A DNA stretch of 64,000 nt. It comes from Geobacter sp. GTDB taxonomy: Bacteria > Desulfobacterota > Desulfuromonadia > Geobacterales > Geobacteraceae. Where the stretch lies: NCBI GenBank assembly GCA_003574885.1, contig PJFC01000009.1, forward strand, positions 1 to 64,000, written 5' to 3'. The notes below the pieces were generated by a model. It was not told the origin of the DNA. It saw only the letters and a program-made list of their open reading frames with translations, and ran no database searches. Positions within the stretch are counted from its first letter, which is position 1, and every line of letters starts with the position of its first letter. Shown here in pieces: positions 1 through 8,474 of this stretch. Position numbers and translations under genes: made by a program.

Positions 1-150
1 TGAAGGTTGAAGGTTGAAGGTTGAAGGTTGAAGGTTGAAGGTTGAAGGTTGAAGGTTGAAGGTTGAAGGTTGAAGGTTGAAGGTTGAAGGTTGAAGGTTG
101 AACCGTGAACCGTGACAGGGGTTTAATTCAAAATTCATAATTCAAAATTG
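1..150. repeat. Heptanucleotide tandem repeat (TGAAGGT)n plus AT-rich tail
   Basis: Fourteen perfect copies of TGAAGGT fill 1-98, followed by two variant copies (TGAACCG) to 112. The array may extend upstream of the window. A short AT-rich tract at about 125-150 (AATTCAAAATTCATAATTC and following bases) comes next. The same combination of GGTTGAA-type heptamers and AATTCAAAATTCATAATTC tract recurs at 5385-5462. The period is 7, so the array would break any reading frame, and no gene covers it. The rest of the gap to 250 shows nothing further. Confidence 0.9.
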
Positions 151-250
151 CCTTTCTCCCGCCTTTCGTCGCGTCGTTGCGTCGTCGCGTGAGATCAGAT
201 TTTGGTTCTATGGTTTTCTCTTCAGGCCGATTTGTGGGACTGTGTCCTCT

Positions 251-1744
251 TCACTTCTTTACCCGGTCGAGCGCGGCCTCGATCCGGTTGCAGATGGTCT
301 TCAGGACCTTGATGCGGGCGTAATTCTTGTCGTTTGCCTCCACCAGGGTCCACGGGGCGATCTCGGTGCTGGTGCGGTCGATCATGTCACAGACTGCCTG
401 TTCGTAATCATCCCATTTCTCACGGTTGCGCCAGTCTTCTTCCGTGATCTTGAATCGCTTGAACCCTATTTTTTCCCGTGCATCGAACCGTTTCAGCTGT
501 TCTTTCTTGTCGATTGCCAGCCAGAACTTGACGACAACGGTCTGATGGCGGACCAGCTGCTCCTCGAAATCGTTGATCTCGCCATAGGCACGCATCCAGT
601 CGGCATGGGCGCAATACCCTTCGACCCGTTCCACCAGGACCCGGCCGTACCAGGAGCGGTCGAAGAGAGCAAATCTCCCCCGGTGGGGAATATGCCGCCA
701 GAAGCGCCAGAGATACGGCTGGAGACGTTCTTCTTCCGTCGGGGAAGCAAAGCTGGCAATGCGGTACCGGCGGGCATCCAGCGCCTGGGTGACCCGGCGG
801 ATCGCCCCACCCTTGCCGGCGGCGTCGTTCCCTTCGAAGACCACCACCACCGCAATCTTTCCGAAGTTGTCATGGCGGGACAGGCGGTTCAGTTTACCCT
901 GCCACTTTTCCAGTTCATCCTCGTAGTCCCCCTTGGCGAGCTTTTTCGAGAGGTCAAGGGTCTGGAGAACGCGCAGACCGTCGATAGCCATGGTAGCCGG
1001 GGGGGTCGGTTCCCGGACCTTCGGCGGTTCGGGAGCATCGAGCCGTTCCCGGAGTGACTGGAGGATGGTTTTGCCGATGGTAAGATAGCGGTAGCGGGGA
1101 TCGGTCCCTTCGACGATCAGCCAGGGGGACTCCGCCGTGCTGGTGGCGCGGAGCATCCGCTCTGAGACCTGGTGAAAGCGGTCGTACTTCTTGTAGTGCT
1201 TCCAGTCGCTGTCGGTTACGCGCCAGCGGGTGTCAGGATCCTTTTCAAGGGAGGTAAGGCGCTTTTTTTGCTGGTCCCGGGAAAGATGCAGCCAGAATTT
1301 AAGGAAAAGCGCCCCTTCATCGCAGAGTATCTGCTCGAAGCGGATTATCCGCTCCAGCCGCTGGTCGAGGTCGGCATTGGAGATACGCTTGTAGACATTA
1401 TCCACCAGCGGCTCCGAGTACCAGCTGCCGATGAACATGCCGATCTTCCCCTTTGGCGGCAGGGTGCGCCAGTAGCGCCACATGGGGGGACGCTCCAGTT
1501 CCTCGCCGGTCAGGGGGCGCAGGGCATGGGTCTCAATGTGACGCGGGTCCAGCCATTCGTTGAGTATGTTGACCGTTTCCCCCTTGCCGCCACAATCAAC
1601 GCCGGCAACCAGGATTATGACGGGAAACTTCTTCGACTGGAGCAGGTCGAACTGTGCGTCCAGCAACGCTTCCCGCAGGGGTGGGACTTCCCGCTTGTAC
1701 ACACTCTTGGCGATCTTGTGACCCAGCTCTGCCGATTCGAACAT
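251..1744 (-). CDS. pap: Polyphosphate:AMP phosphotransferase (two-domain PPK2)
   Basis: This protein of about 497 aa carries two PPK2 kinase domains in tandem, the layout of polyP:AMP phosphotransferases, which transfer phosphate from polyphosphate to AMP to give ADP in the cytoplasm. Each half has its own P-loop: GVDCGGKGET at about residues 48-57 and EGNDAAGKGG at about 305. Each half also has the R-SWYG/S-WYSEP type segment (SWYSEPLVDNVY; DRSWYGRVLVERV). The ATG at 1744 is preceded by AAGGAG at good spacing. It lies downstream of ppx on the same strand, separated by a heptamer repeat. Family call is firm; substrate preference (AMP) is inferred from the fused two-domain form. Confidence 0.9.
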   Translation of the reverse strand: MFESAELGHKIAKSVYKREVPPLREALLDAQFDLLQSKKFPVIILVAGVDCGGKGETVNILNEWLDPRHIETHALRPLTGEELERPPMWRYWRTLPPKGKIGMFIGSWYSEPLVDNVYKRISNADLDQRLERIIRFEQILCDEGALFLKFWLHLSRDQQKKRLTSLEKDPDTRWRVTDSDWKHYKKYDRFHQVSERMLRATSTAESPWLIVEGTDPRYRYLTIGKTILQSLRERLDAPEPPKVREPTPPATMAIDGLRVLQTLDLSKKLAKGDYEDELEKWQGKLNRLSRHDNFGKIAVVVVFEGNDAAGKGGAIRRVTQALDARRYRIASFASPTEEERLQPYLWRFWRHIPHRGRFALFDRSWYGRVLVERVEGYCAHADWMRAYGEINDFEEQLVRHQTVVVKFWLAIDKKEQLKRFDAREKIGFKRFKITEEDWRNREKWDDYEQAVCDMIDRTSTEIAPWTLVEANDKNYARIKVLKTICNRIEAALDRVKK

Positions 1745-1785
1745 GGTGAACTCCTTTAAATCAGGGGCTAGGAACTAGTGGCTAC

Positions 1786-1834
1786 TTGCTAGTTGCTACT
1801 TGCTAGTTGCTACTTGCTAGTTGCTACTAGCTAG
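1786..1834. repeat. Heptanucleotide repeat TTGCTAG/TTGCTAC
   Basis: Three alternating pairs of TTGCTAG and TTGCTAC run from 1786 to 1827, then a variant TAGCTAG to 1834. It sits in the gap between the ppx stop and the pap start. The period is again 7 bp, though the unit differs from the TGAAGGT family at 1-112 and 5385. Confidence 0.9.
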
Positions 1835-1844
1835 GGACCGGAAC

Positions 1845-3377
1845 TCAACTCCTTGTCAGCAGCTGGAGCTTGAGCTTGAACGCCGCTTCCAGCAGGTCCC
1901 CCTTGAGCTTGCCGCCAAACAGTTCCACCGACAGGTCCTCCCCCCCCTCCAGCCGAAGGGTGAAAGTTGATGGAGAAAGGGAGCATTCGATCCCCCGGAC
2001 GAAGGAGTTCCGGCGCCGGTCGAGACCGTCGGCAAGGCGGAGTATCCCCCCCAGCCGGCTCACCAGCTGCTGATCCGCCGGGGCAAGACGGATGAAGCTC
2101 TCATGTTTTTTCCGGGGGAGGGACTTGCGGTGATAACGGGCGATATTGGCCATCAGCTCCGTCTCCCGTGGAGTGAAGCCGAACAGGTCGGCGTGGCGGA
2201 TCAGGTGGTAGGAGTGCTTGTGGTGCCGGGAGTAGCTGATGAAGTAGCCGATGTCATGGAGCATGGCGGCACTCTCCAGGAGCTGCCGTTCCCGTTTCCC
2301 CATCCCGGCGGGGGCTGCCAGTGCATCGAAGATCTGCAGCGCCAGCCGCGCCACCTGGAGGGAATGCTCTTCGTCGAAATGGCAGGAACGGGCAAATTCC
2401 AGGACCGACTGCCGCCAGTTTCGCGCCCTGGTCGCCACGGGGAGGAGGTTGTGCTTTTTCAGGCTGCGCAGGATCAAACCCTCCCGGATCCCCCGCTCGT
2501 TGACCTTGAGCACGTTGGCGCCAAAAAACTCCATCAGCTCGTCCACCGCCACCACACCGGCTACGATGATATCGGCCCGATCGGGATTCAGGCCGGGAAC
2601 GCCCCGCCGACCCTTCAGATCCTTACGCAGCAGCATGGCGAGGAGGTGAACCACCTCGGACCGAAGCACCTCGTAGCCATGGACCGAATCGTACCGCTCG
2701 GTGCGCATAGCCATGACCATGGCGGCAATGGAGGTCATGGTCCCTCCCGAGCCGAGGATGGTGCCGAGTGGCGGCTCCTCACCGGCAAAGGTCTCCTTCA
2801 GGCTCCTGCGGACATGCTTGCGCAGCCGGGAATAATCCCGTCGGCTGACCGGGTCGGAGGTGATGAACTTCTCCGTCAGCACCACCGCCCCCAGTTCCAG
2901 GGAGTAGATCTCTTCGATATGGCTGCCGAGGGCCGTGACGATCTCCAGGCTGCCGCCGCCGATGTCGACCATGGCATAGCTCATCCCCTCCATATCGAAA
3001 TTGTTCCGGGCGGAGAGGACCGCCAGCTCCGCCTCCTCCTCGCCACCGATGACGGCAACGTCGATGCCGATATCGGCCTTGATGGCTGCAACGAAGGAGG
3101 GGCCGTTGGTCGCTTTCCGCACTGCGCTGGTGGCGACCGCTTCAACCGTTTCCACCCCGTAGCCGTCGATGATCTTCTTCATCCGGGAAAGCCCGTCCAT
3201 CGCCCGTTGCCAGGCTGCCGAGGAAATGGCGCCGCTCTGGGCAAATCCCTCCCCAAGGCGCACCGTGGCCTTCTCATCGTCGAGAATCCTGAACGTGCCC
3301 CCCTGCCCCACTTCCACCACGATGGAGCGGATGGAGTTGGTCCCGATATCGATGGCGGCCAGTCTGTTGACTTTCAC
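1845..3377 (-). CDS. ppx: Exopolyphosphatase/GppA-family phosphatase with C-terminal HD domain
   Basis: This 510-aa protein belongs to the Ppx/GppA family, which hydrolyses polyphosphate from the ends or removes the 5' phosphate of pppGpp. ASKHA-fold phosphate-binding motifs are visible: AIDIGTNSIR near the N-terminus, VDIGGGSLEI at about residue 138 and LGSGGTMTSI at about 208. The C-terminal third has an HD-type segment (MLHDIGYF with HHKHSYH), as in long Ppx proteins. The start is a GTG that overlaps the TGA of the upstream CHAD gene, which implies translational coupling. CHAD proteins are frequent neighbours of polyP enzymes, supporting the exopolyphosphatase reading over GppA. Confidence 0.9.
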   Translation of the reverse strand: MKVNRLAAIDIGTNSIRSIVVEVGQGGTFRILDDEKATVRLGEGFAQSGAISSAAWQRAMDGLSRMKKIIDGYGVETVEAVATSAVRKATNGPSFVAAIKADIGIDVAVIGGEEEAELAVLSARNNFDMEGMSYAMVDIGGGSLEIVTALGSHIEEIYSLELGAVVLTEKFITSDPVSRRDYSRLRKHVRRSLKETFAGEEPPLGTILGSGGTMTSIAAMVMAMRTERYDSVHGYEVLRSEVVHLLAMLLRKDLKGRRGVPGLNPDRADIIVAGVVAVDELMEFFGANVLKVNERGIREGLILRSLKKHNLLPVATRARNWRQSVLEFARSCHFDEEHSLQVARLALQIFDALAAPAGMGKRERQLLESAAMLHDIGYFISYSRHHKHSYHLIRHADLFGFTPRETELMANIARYHRKSLPRKKHESFIRLAPADQQLVSRLGGILRLADGLDRRRNSFVRGIECSLSPSTFTLRLEGGEDLSVELFGGKLKGDLLEAAFKLKLQLLTRS

Positions 3378-4264
3378 AGGGCTCTCCTTGGCTGTTCATC
3401 CAGAGTTTCCAGTGGATATTCCGTAAGCAGCTGGCGGAATTGTCCGAAAATCCCGTGGCGCTCTGCTGCAATGACTGAAAGCAGGTGCTGCTCCATATCC
3501 GGGGGGAAACCCCAGCGTCGTACCAGGTCGGCAAACACGTCCCGGTCGTGCAGCCAGCCGGTCAGGTCCTGATACTGCTTCAGGTTGGCGATGGCTTCTG
3601 CCGCCCCCCTGCCCATGAGAAACGACAGCAGCTCCAACCGGTAGCGAAAATGCTTGATTGCAATGCGCAACTGGTGCTGGGCGGCGCAGTCTGCCTCGTT
3701 GCGCGCTTTCGGCAGCAGTTCCCGCACCAGTCGAAGCCGTTCATCCAGGGCCTGGCGGGCAAAGGAACCGATGGTTGCGAAGGGGTCGATGCCGCCTTGC
3801 GGGAGGGAAAACAGGAGAGGGTTGTTGAGGGATTTCTCGAAACTGGGGCGCAGGACCTTGACCGATAACGAATCCAGGGCCGATCTCAGACGTTCAGCCT
3901 CATGCTCGCGCTCCTGACACAAGCTGTCCCTCAGCGTGGCGAGGACATCGACGGCGGGTCCATCCAGTTTTCCGGCGAGGGAGGAGAAATACGAGATCGC
4001 TTCATCCGTATTGCGCACGTCACCCAGAAGCCTGGTGACACCTTTCACCCGCCGGCTGACACGGTCCAGGGATTTTGCCGGATAACAGGGGGCTAAAAGG
4101 TCCAGTCCCTCCCTGAAACGACGGGATGCAACCCTCAGGTCGTGGATCGGCTCCGGGTCGAACCCCTTGCGTAGCTGCAGCCAGCAGCGGAAAAACTCTT
4201 TCCGGCGAACCGACATGATGGCCCGCGCGGCAAGCCAGAGCGGTGTGTCGGCGCCGATATCCAC
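3374..4264 (-). CDS. CHAD domain protein
   Basis: A predicted helical protein of about 296 aa with the CHAD layout (conserved histidine alpha-helical domain). Basic and histidine-bearing helices include IHDLRVASRRFREGLDLL near the N-terminus and LRIAIKHFRYRLELLSF near residue 215. CHAD domains bind polyphosphate and are genetically linked to polyP enzymes; here ppx follows with overlapping stop and start. I chose the GTG at 4264, which has GGAG seven bases upstream and begins 4 bp after the preceding gene's stop. An in-frame start at 4357 would overlap that gene by about 90 bp. Start uncertain, family solid. Confidence 0.85.
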   Translation of the reverse strand: MDIGADTPLWLAARAIMSVRRKEFFRCWLQLRKGFDPEPIHDLRVASRRFREGLDLLAPCYPAKSLDRVSRRVKGVTRLLGDVRNTDEAISYFSSLAGKLDGPAVDVLATLRDSLCQEREHEAERLRSALDSLSVKVLRPSFEKSLNNPLLFSLPQGGIDPFATIGSFARQALDERLRLVRELLPKARNEADCAAQHQLRIAIKHFRYRLELLSFLMGRGAAEAIANLKQYQDLTGWLHDRDVFADLVRRWGFPPDMEQHLLSVIAAERHGIFGQFRQLLTEYPLETLDEQPRRAL

Positions 4265-4268
4265 CTGG

Positions 4269-4688
4269 TCACTCCACACCCTCGGGGGGATGGGATATGA
4301 CCCCTGCCCCGACCTTTGCCTTGGAACGCGCCGGTGTTTTACCCTTCTCCTGGGCATCGTTCAGGCCATCCATGAAAGCGCCAATGAGGTGGTCGATATC
4401 CTTCACATCCCGCAGACGCCCCTTGACCGGTTTCACTTTGAGATGGCGCAGGGCACGCAGCCATTCAGGGGCCGTCCCCTTGACCTTGCCGGCAGGGAGT
4501 GTTTCGAGCTGTTCAATGAGGGTCTCTATTTCTCCTTCCCGGCGCAGGATGAAACCCTCTCCAACCTCGCGCAGCAGGCGCCGCAACTGCCGGAGTTCGG
4601 CCGTCAGCTCTGCCTTAAGATCCTTGCCGTTGGACCCTTTATCACCTTTCCCGGCACCCTTCGATGCTTTTCCTTCCCTGCCAAGCAC
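4269..4688 (-). CDS. Small charged protein of unknown function in the polyP cluster
   Basis: A protein of about 139 aa, rich in Lys, Arg and Glu, with a basic Gly/Lys N-terminal tail (KASKGAGKGDKGSNG), a central amphipathic helix region (ELRQLRRLLREVGEGF) and a second helical segment around WLRALRHLKV. No enzyme motif is visible. The GTG start at 4688 lies one base after the stop of the thymidylate-kinase-like gene and has GGAG upstream, so it is probably translated in the same operon with CHAD and ppx. An in-frame upstream start (4712) would overlap the kinase gene. Function not recognised. Confidence 0.65.
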   Translation of the reverse strand: MLGREGKASKGAGKGDKGSNGKDLKAELTAELRQLRRLLREVGEGFILRREGEIETLIEQLETLPAGKVKGTAPEWLRALRHLKVKPVKGRLRDVKDIDHLIGAFMDGLNDAQEKGKTPARSKAKVGAGVISHPPEGVE

Positions 4689-4689
4689 C

Positions 4690-5370
4690 CTACACCTCCA
4701 GTTTCTGTTCAACGAGTGAAACGATTTCTTTTGCGACAGACCGGATGGAAAGATTGCCGCTCACCACATGAAAAGAGTACTCCTCCTGCATCTGGACGAA
4801 TTCCTTCTGGATCAGCCGCTGATAACGGATGAAACTGTCGAAAATATCACGGGAAAGTCCCAGGTCCATCCCTGCCTCCCAGTAATCGAGGGTCGGGTTC
4901 TTGCGGAAGTTCCGCTCCACCAGCTGTGCAGGGCTTACCCGCAGGTAGATGACCAGGTCGGGAACGAGGGCGATACCGTAGAGGGACTGCACCCACTCCC
5001 GGTCGGCACCCCTGACGATATCGCGGGCCATGAGGGTATAGATGTAACGGTCGGCGAGAACAATGAAGCCCGCCCTCAGTGCCGGCATGATGCGGTTTTC
5101 CAGCTGGTCGGCGAAATCGGTGGCGTAGAAGATGCTGCGGGTGATCTCGCTCAGGATGTTCCCCTGTTTTGCCTCCTGGAGTTCCTCCGAAACGAGGGTG
5201 GAACGCCGCAGTCCCATGTTGACCGTGGCATGCCCCATCCCTTCCAGATAATCCCGCAGAAGGTCGATCTGGGTTGATCTCCCCGAGCCGTCAGCTCCCT
5301 CGATCACCACCAGCTTGCCGACCAGTTCCTCCGCGTGTGCCCCCGGTATGCCATCACCATAAAATTTCAT
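4690..5370 (-). CDS. Thymidylate-kinase-like P-loop kinase (copy 1)
   Basis: This 226-aa protein has the thymidylate kinase fold: P-loop IEGADGSGRST at about residues 23-33 and a DRYIYT segment at about 107, the place of the DRY/F motif of TMKs. The lid region is not the canonical dTMP kinase one. A close relative follows upstream at 5469-6155. A dedicated housekeeping tmk would not normally sit in a polyP cluster, so these may act on another nucleotide or a phosphate donor linked to polyP; that is inference. I chose the ATG at 5370 over the TTG one codon before it. Confidence 0.75.
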   Translation of the reverse strand: MKFYGDGIPGAHAEELVGKLVVIEGADGSGRSTQIDLLRDYLEGMGHATVNMGLRRSTLVSEELQEAKQGNILSEITRSIFYATDFADQLENRIMPALRAGFIVLADRYIYTLMARDIVRGADREWVQSLYGIALVPDLVIYLRVSPAQLVERNFRKNPTLDYWEAGMDLGLSRDIFDSFIRYQRLIQKEFVQMQEEYSFHVVSGNLSIRSVAKEIVSLVEQKLEV

Positions 5371-5384
5371 CAAGAAACGTCCTT

Positions 5385-5462
5385 TAAGGTTAAAGGTTAA
5401 AGGTTGAAGGTTAAAGGTTGAAGGTTGAATAATTCAAAATTCATAATTCAAAACTCAAAATT
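5385..5462. repeat. Heptamer repeat TTAAAGG/TTGAAGG plus AT-rich tail
   Basis: Six or so heptamers (TTAAAGG and TTGAAGG mixed) run from about 5385 to 5428, followed by AATTCAAAATTCATAATTC at 5431 and further AT-rich bases. This is the same two-part arrangement seen at 1-150. It separates the two thymidylate-kinase-like genes. Confidence 0.85.
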
Positions 5463-5468
5463 GCTTTT

Positions 5469-6155
5469 CTACCGCATCGTCTTCCAGCGGTAACGGGGAA
5501 GATCGATGGAGGCGCCGACAATGTCCCTGACCACCGCCTGCTGGGTCTCGATAGTCGCGGCGCCGTCAATGACCCGGAAGCCGAACTCGTCCTTCATGGC
5601 CAGATACTCGTTATAAATCCGCTCCTGGAAGAGGCGGAAGCTTTCGTAGGGATCGTTGGCAAGGCCCATATCCATCCCCGCCTCGTGAAACTTCAACTGG
5701 GGACGTCCCGAAAGGATGCGCGACAGGGCAACCTGCAGCGGGGTGTTGAAGAAGAGCGTTATGTCCGGCTGACGGGCGAAGCCGTAAAGGTTGCGCAGCC
5801 AGGTGCGGGAACAGCCGCGAACCGCGTCACGGGCGAAGGCGGTAAAGATGTAACGATCGCACAGCACCAGGTAGCCGGCCTTGAGAAGGGGCAGGATCTG
5901 CCGTTCGTAGCGGTCGGCAAAATCGGTGCAGTGGATGAGGCTGAAGGTGGTCGGGGTGAGGAGCTGCCGCTTCTTCCCCTTGCTCGTTGCTTTCTTTACG
6001 ACAACCGACGAATTCCATTCGGTGAAGAAAACCTTGAAGCCGTTCATCTCCAGCCAGCGCTTGAGGAGGTATATCTGGGTGGATTTACCGGAGCCGTCGA
6101 GCCCTTCGACCGCGATGAGCCTGCCCGGAAGCTCCTTTACGAGACTGGATTTCAT
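5469..6155 (-). CDS. Thymidylate-kinase-like P-loop kinase (copy 2)
   Basis: This 228-aa paralogue of the protein at 4690-5370 has P-loop VEGLDGSGKST at about residues 16-26 and DRYIFTAFARD at about 100. Shared segments include CTDFADRYE / YATDFADQLE and the EAGMDMGL / EAGMDLGL stretch after residue 160. The EAGMD-GL signature, common to both copies, marks them as a subfamily distinct from ordinary dTMP kinases. The ATG directly follows the TAG of the helix-hairpin-helix gene (TAGATG), so the two are probably coupled. Substrate unproven. Confidence 0.75.
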   Translation of the reverse strand: MKSSLVKELPGRLIAVEGLDGSGKSTQIYLLKRWLEMNGFKVFFTEWNSSVVVKKATSKGKKRQLLTPTTFSLIHCTDFADRYERQILPLLKAGYLVLCDRYIFTAFARDAVRGCSRTWLRNLYGFARQPDITLFFNTPLQVALSRILSGRPQLKFHEAGMDMGLANDPYESFRLFQERIYNEYLAMKDEFGFRVIDGAATIETQQAVVRDIVGASIDLPRYRWKTMR

Positions 6156-6683
6156 CTAGGAGAACACCTTCCGGAGAGATTTGCGGGCCTTTTTCAGCCC
6201 CTTTCCCATGTCCTTGAAGCGGGCATCGGTGAGGGAGATGAGACGCTCTTCCGCCCGCACCAGCTCCTTGCCGGTCTTTTTCACCCGTTTGCCCAGTTTG
6301 CTTTCCAGCTTTTCCACCGTCGCCAGGGCCTTGAGGAGTTCCTTTTCCACCTTCCGGCCGGTCTTGCCGGCAAGTTCAGTCTGGAAACGCTCCTTGAGTT
6401 GCAGGGGCATATCCTGCAACCGCTTTTTGAGAAGAGCGGCATGCTGCCTCAACGCTTCAACCTTCTGCTGCCGGTCCTTGTCGACTTCTCCCGCCAGTGT
6501 CTTCGCCTGGGAGATGATGGACGGAATGAAGCGTGGATTGACCCCCTTAATCTTCTCCAACCCGGTCTCACCGGCCTCGACTATCTTGGCAAACGTATCC
6601 AGACCTGCCGTGACAAACCGTTTGGCCAGAATCTCCCCGACTCCCTTCAGCTTCTGTAGTTCCTTTTCCCGTTTACCCGGCAT
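6156..6683 (-). CDS. Helix-hairpin-helix / coiled-coil protein
   Basis: This 175-aa protein starts with a helix-hairpin-helix-type region (LKGVGEILAKRFVTAGL, then IKGVNPRFIPSI), a fold that usually binds DNA non-specifically. A long Lys/Glu-rich helical region follows from about residue 65 to the end, probably coiled coil. No catalytic motif is seen. The ATG at 6683 has AAAGGAA upstream. The stop abuts the start of the kinase-like gene, so it belongs to the polyP operon. A role in DNA or nucleoid binding is inference only. Confidence 0.7.
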   Translation of the reverse strand: MPGKREKELQKLKGVGEILAKRFVTAGLDTFAKIVEAGETGLEKIKGVNPRFIPSIISQAKTLAGEVDKDRQQKVEALRQHAALLKKRLQDMPLQLKERFQTELAGKTGRKVEKELLKALATVEKLESKLGKRVKKTGKELVRAEERLISLTDARFKDMGKGLKKARKSLRKVFS

Positions 6684-6740
6684 ACCAGTTCCTTTCTCTT
6701 CGTGGTTTGTCCTCTAACGACAGTTATAGGAAATCAACTG

Positions 6741-7241
6741 TCAATCGGCGACTTCCGCAAGGTCGGTTCGCACCTTGTTGCCGGCAACGAGCCAGCGGAA
6801 TGTGGCCGGCACCAGCAGTTCTGCATCAAGTTTGAGTGACAGGATCGCCCCTTTTTTCAGGGGCAGCGCATCCTTTCTACCCAACAGTTGTCCCGCCAGC
6901 ATCCCCAGGTCGGGTTCATGCCCTACCAGCACCAGTTCCCGACAGCGTTCGAGCCTGCCGAGAACCGTCCCGAAAGTCGTCATGTCAAAGCCTGGCGCGA
7001 GTTCCTCCGCCACTTCAAGGGGCCCGACGTACGCAATTGCCTGAGCAAGGATTTCGGCCGTCTGTACCGCACGTACCAGCGGGCTGGTAAGTATTAAATC
7101 GGGGGCAAGCCCCTGTTTTAGAGCTTTCAGGGAATTCTTGCGAAACGATTCACGTCCGGAGAGAGTCAGATATCGCCAGGAATCATTTAACCGGCCGGTT
7201 CTCTCCACCGCCTCCCCATGTCGAACCAGACAGAGTTTCAT
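6741..7241 (-). CDS. sixA: Phosphohistidine phosphatase SixA
   Basis: This 166-aa histidine-phosphatase-superfamily protein has the N-terminal catalytic motif LVRHGEAV (RHG) and the second active-site segment LVGHEPDLGML at about residue 108. That short, single-domain form matches SixA, which removes phosphate from histidine phosphotransfer domains. SixA-like proteins commonly sit near CHAD and Ppx genes. I chose the ATG at 7241, which puts the RHG motif in the usual place; an in-frame GTG at 7271 with GAGG upstream is an alternative adding 10 residues. Confidence 0.85.
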   Translation of the reverse strand: MKLCLVRHGEAVERTGRLNDSWRYLTLSGRESFRKNSLKALKQGLAPDLILTSPLVRAVQTAEILAQAIAYVGPLEVAEELAPGFDMTTFGTVLGRLERCRELVLVGHEPDLGMLAGQLLGRKDALPLKKGAILSLKLDAELLVPATFRWLVAGNKVRTDLAEVAD

Positions 7242-7532
7242 GCCTTTACACTGATCAGCATCAATCCACACCTTTTCCCCTCACCGATCATACGTCCCCA
7301 CAGAAAAAAGGAACTGACAAGGAAAATTTTCTGTCTACCGGTACAGTAAACCAGAATTTAGCGGTAAATCAACCTGTGACAGCGTTAAAACAGCCAATCC
7401 ATGCATTGTTTACATGGCTGTAACATCTGTTTACCCACTCCGTGCCGCTTTGTGCCTATCCTGAATCCGGAAGTCAGCCAGAGTGGTCACGGAGGAGACA
7501 GAAGATACCGTTGCGATTTCAGACAAATAAAA
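7242..7532. other. Intergenic region without a gene
   Basis: About 290 bp between the sixA start and the terminator of the metalloprotease gene. Part of it must hold the promoter of the minus-strand polyP cluster. I see no convincing small gene; AT-rich stretches at 7310-7420 are the likely promoter area, but I cannot assign boxes with confidence. Confidence 0.5.
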
Positions 7533-7561
7533 AGGGGGTGCATACCATCTGCACCCCCTTG
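7533..7561 (-). terminator. Rho-independent terminator
   Basis: A perfect 11-bp stem (AAGGGGGTGCA / TGCACCCCCTT) with a 7-base loop, followed on the minus strand by TTTTATTTG. It lies 35 bp downstream of the metalloprotease stop codon. Confidence 0.9.
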
Positions 7562-7595
7562 AAATCACACTTTCCTCGACCGCTGCTATGCGGAA

Positions 7596-8462
7596 TTATT
7601 TCCCTCTTTTCGCGAACCTTTGCGGGACCGTGGCCAGGGAGGCGGCGTTCGGATACTTGGCGAGCTGTGATTCCAGCCGTTCGATCCGTTCATCCAGCGG
7701 CGGATGGGTTGAGAACCAGGACCCCTTCTTGGTGCTGGTCGCCTCGATCTTCTGCAGTTTTTTCAGGACAGTGATCATTGCGCGGGGATCGTAGCCGGTG
7801 CGATACAGGGTTTCCATTGATGCGCTGTCCGCTTCAAACTCCATCCCTTTGTCCAGTCCCTTGTCAAAAAGCACCGACTGCATGTCCCCGATCATGGATT
7901 CATACTGCTTTCCCTTGTCCCCCTTCATGGATGCGGCAGTGATCGTCCCGACACCCGACAGGAACTGGGTGCGACGGATGGTGCTGATGGCGTGCTTGCC
8001 GGCTACGTGCCCCACTTCGTGGGCCAGGACCGCAGCCAGTTCCGCTTCGTTTCCGATGATGCCAACCAGCGCCTTGCTGATGAAGATAATTCCGCCCGGA
8101 ACGGCAAAGGCATTCTGTACCGGGCTGTCGAGCACGACAAAGCGGTAGGGGATGGACGGCCGTTTGCTGTTGGCGGCCACCGCATTGCCGACCAGGTTCA
8201 CGTACTGCTGCAACGATTCTTTCGCAACCGGCTTGCCGAAGCGCTGCATGCTATCCAGGGCCAGGGATTCGCCGATGGTGAGTTCGGTCGGATAATCCAT
8301 GTCTTTGGCACTGGAGAGCACCTGGGTTGCCCCGGAGAGGATTTTACCCTCCTTCGTATCGGGGTTGACTATCTTCTGTACCTCGTCGAAAAAACCAGCC
8401 TGGGCGCTGCCGACAGTAAAGAGTCCCAGGATGAATAGTATCGTAATCTGTATCCGTAGCAT
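7596..8462 (-). CDS. Secreted M48-family metalloprotease
   Basis: This 288-aa protein has an N-terminal signal peptide (hydrophobic ITILFILGLFTVGSAQA) and the zinc-protease motif HEVGH at about residue 147, followed by a downstream Glu-bearing helix (FEADSASMETL), as in M48 peptidases of the LoiP/BepA type. These act on envelope proteins in the periplasm. AGGGGAGG lies upstream of the ATG. The SH3-domain gene is 12 bp upstream on the same strand, so the two are probably co-transcribed. No lipobox is visible, so it is likely soluble periplasmic. Confidence 0.85.
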   Translation of the reverse strand: MLRIQITILFILGLFTVGSAQAGFFDEVQKIVNPDTKEGKILSGATQVLSSAKDMDYPTELTIGESLALDSMQRFGKPVAKESLQQYVNLVGNAVAANSKRPSIPYRFVVLDSPVQNAFAVPGGIIFISKALVGIIGNEAELAAVLAHEVGHVAGKHAISTIRRTQFLSGVGTITAASMKGDKGKQYESMIGDMQSVLFDKGLDKGMEFEADSASMETLYRTGYDPRAMITVLKKLQKIEATSTKKGSWFSTHPPLDERIERLESQLAKYPNAASLATVPQRFAKRGK

Positions 8463-8474
8463 CTTAGCCTCCCC

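Noticed and set aside
1-112. CRISPR-like array
   Set aside because: The units are 7 bp with no spacers; it is a simple tandem repeat. No cas genes are in the window, although TPR-CHAT proteins occur with some type III CRISPR systems.
2103-3572. Long plus-strand open frame opposite ppx and CHAD
   Set aside because: GC-rich codon bias produces long antisense frames here; ppx and CHAD on the minus strand have clear domains, and the plus frame gives no recognisable protein.
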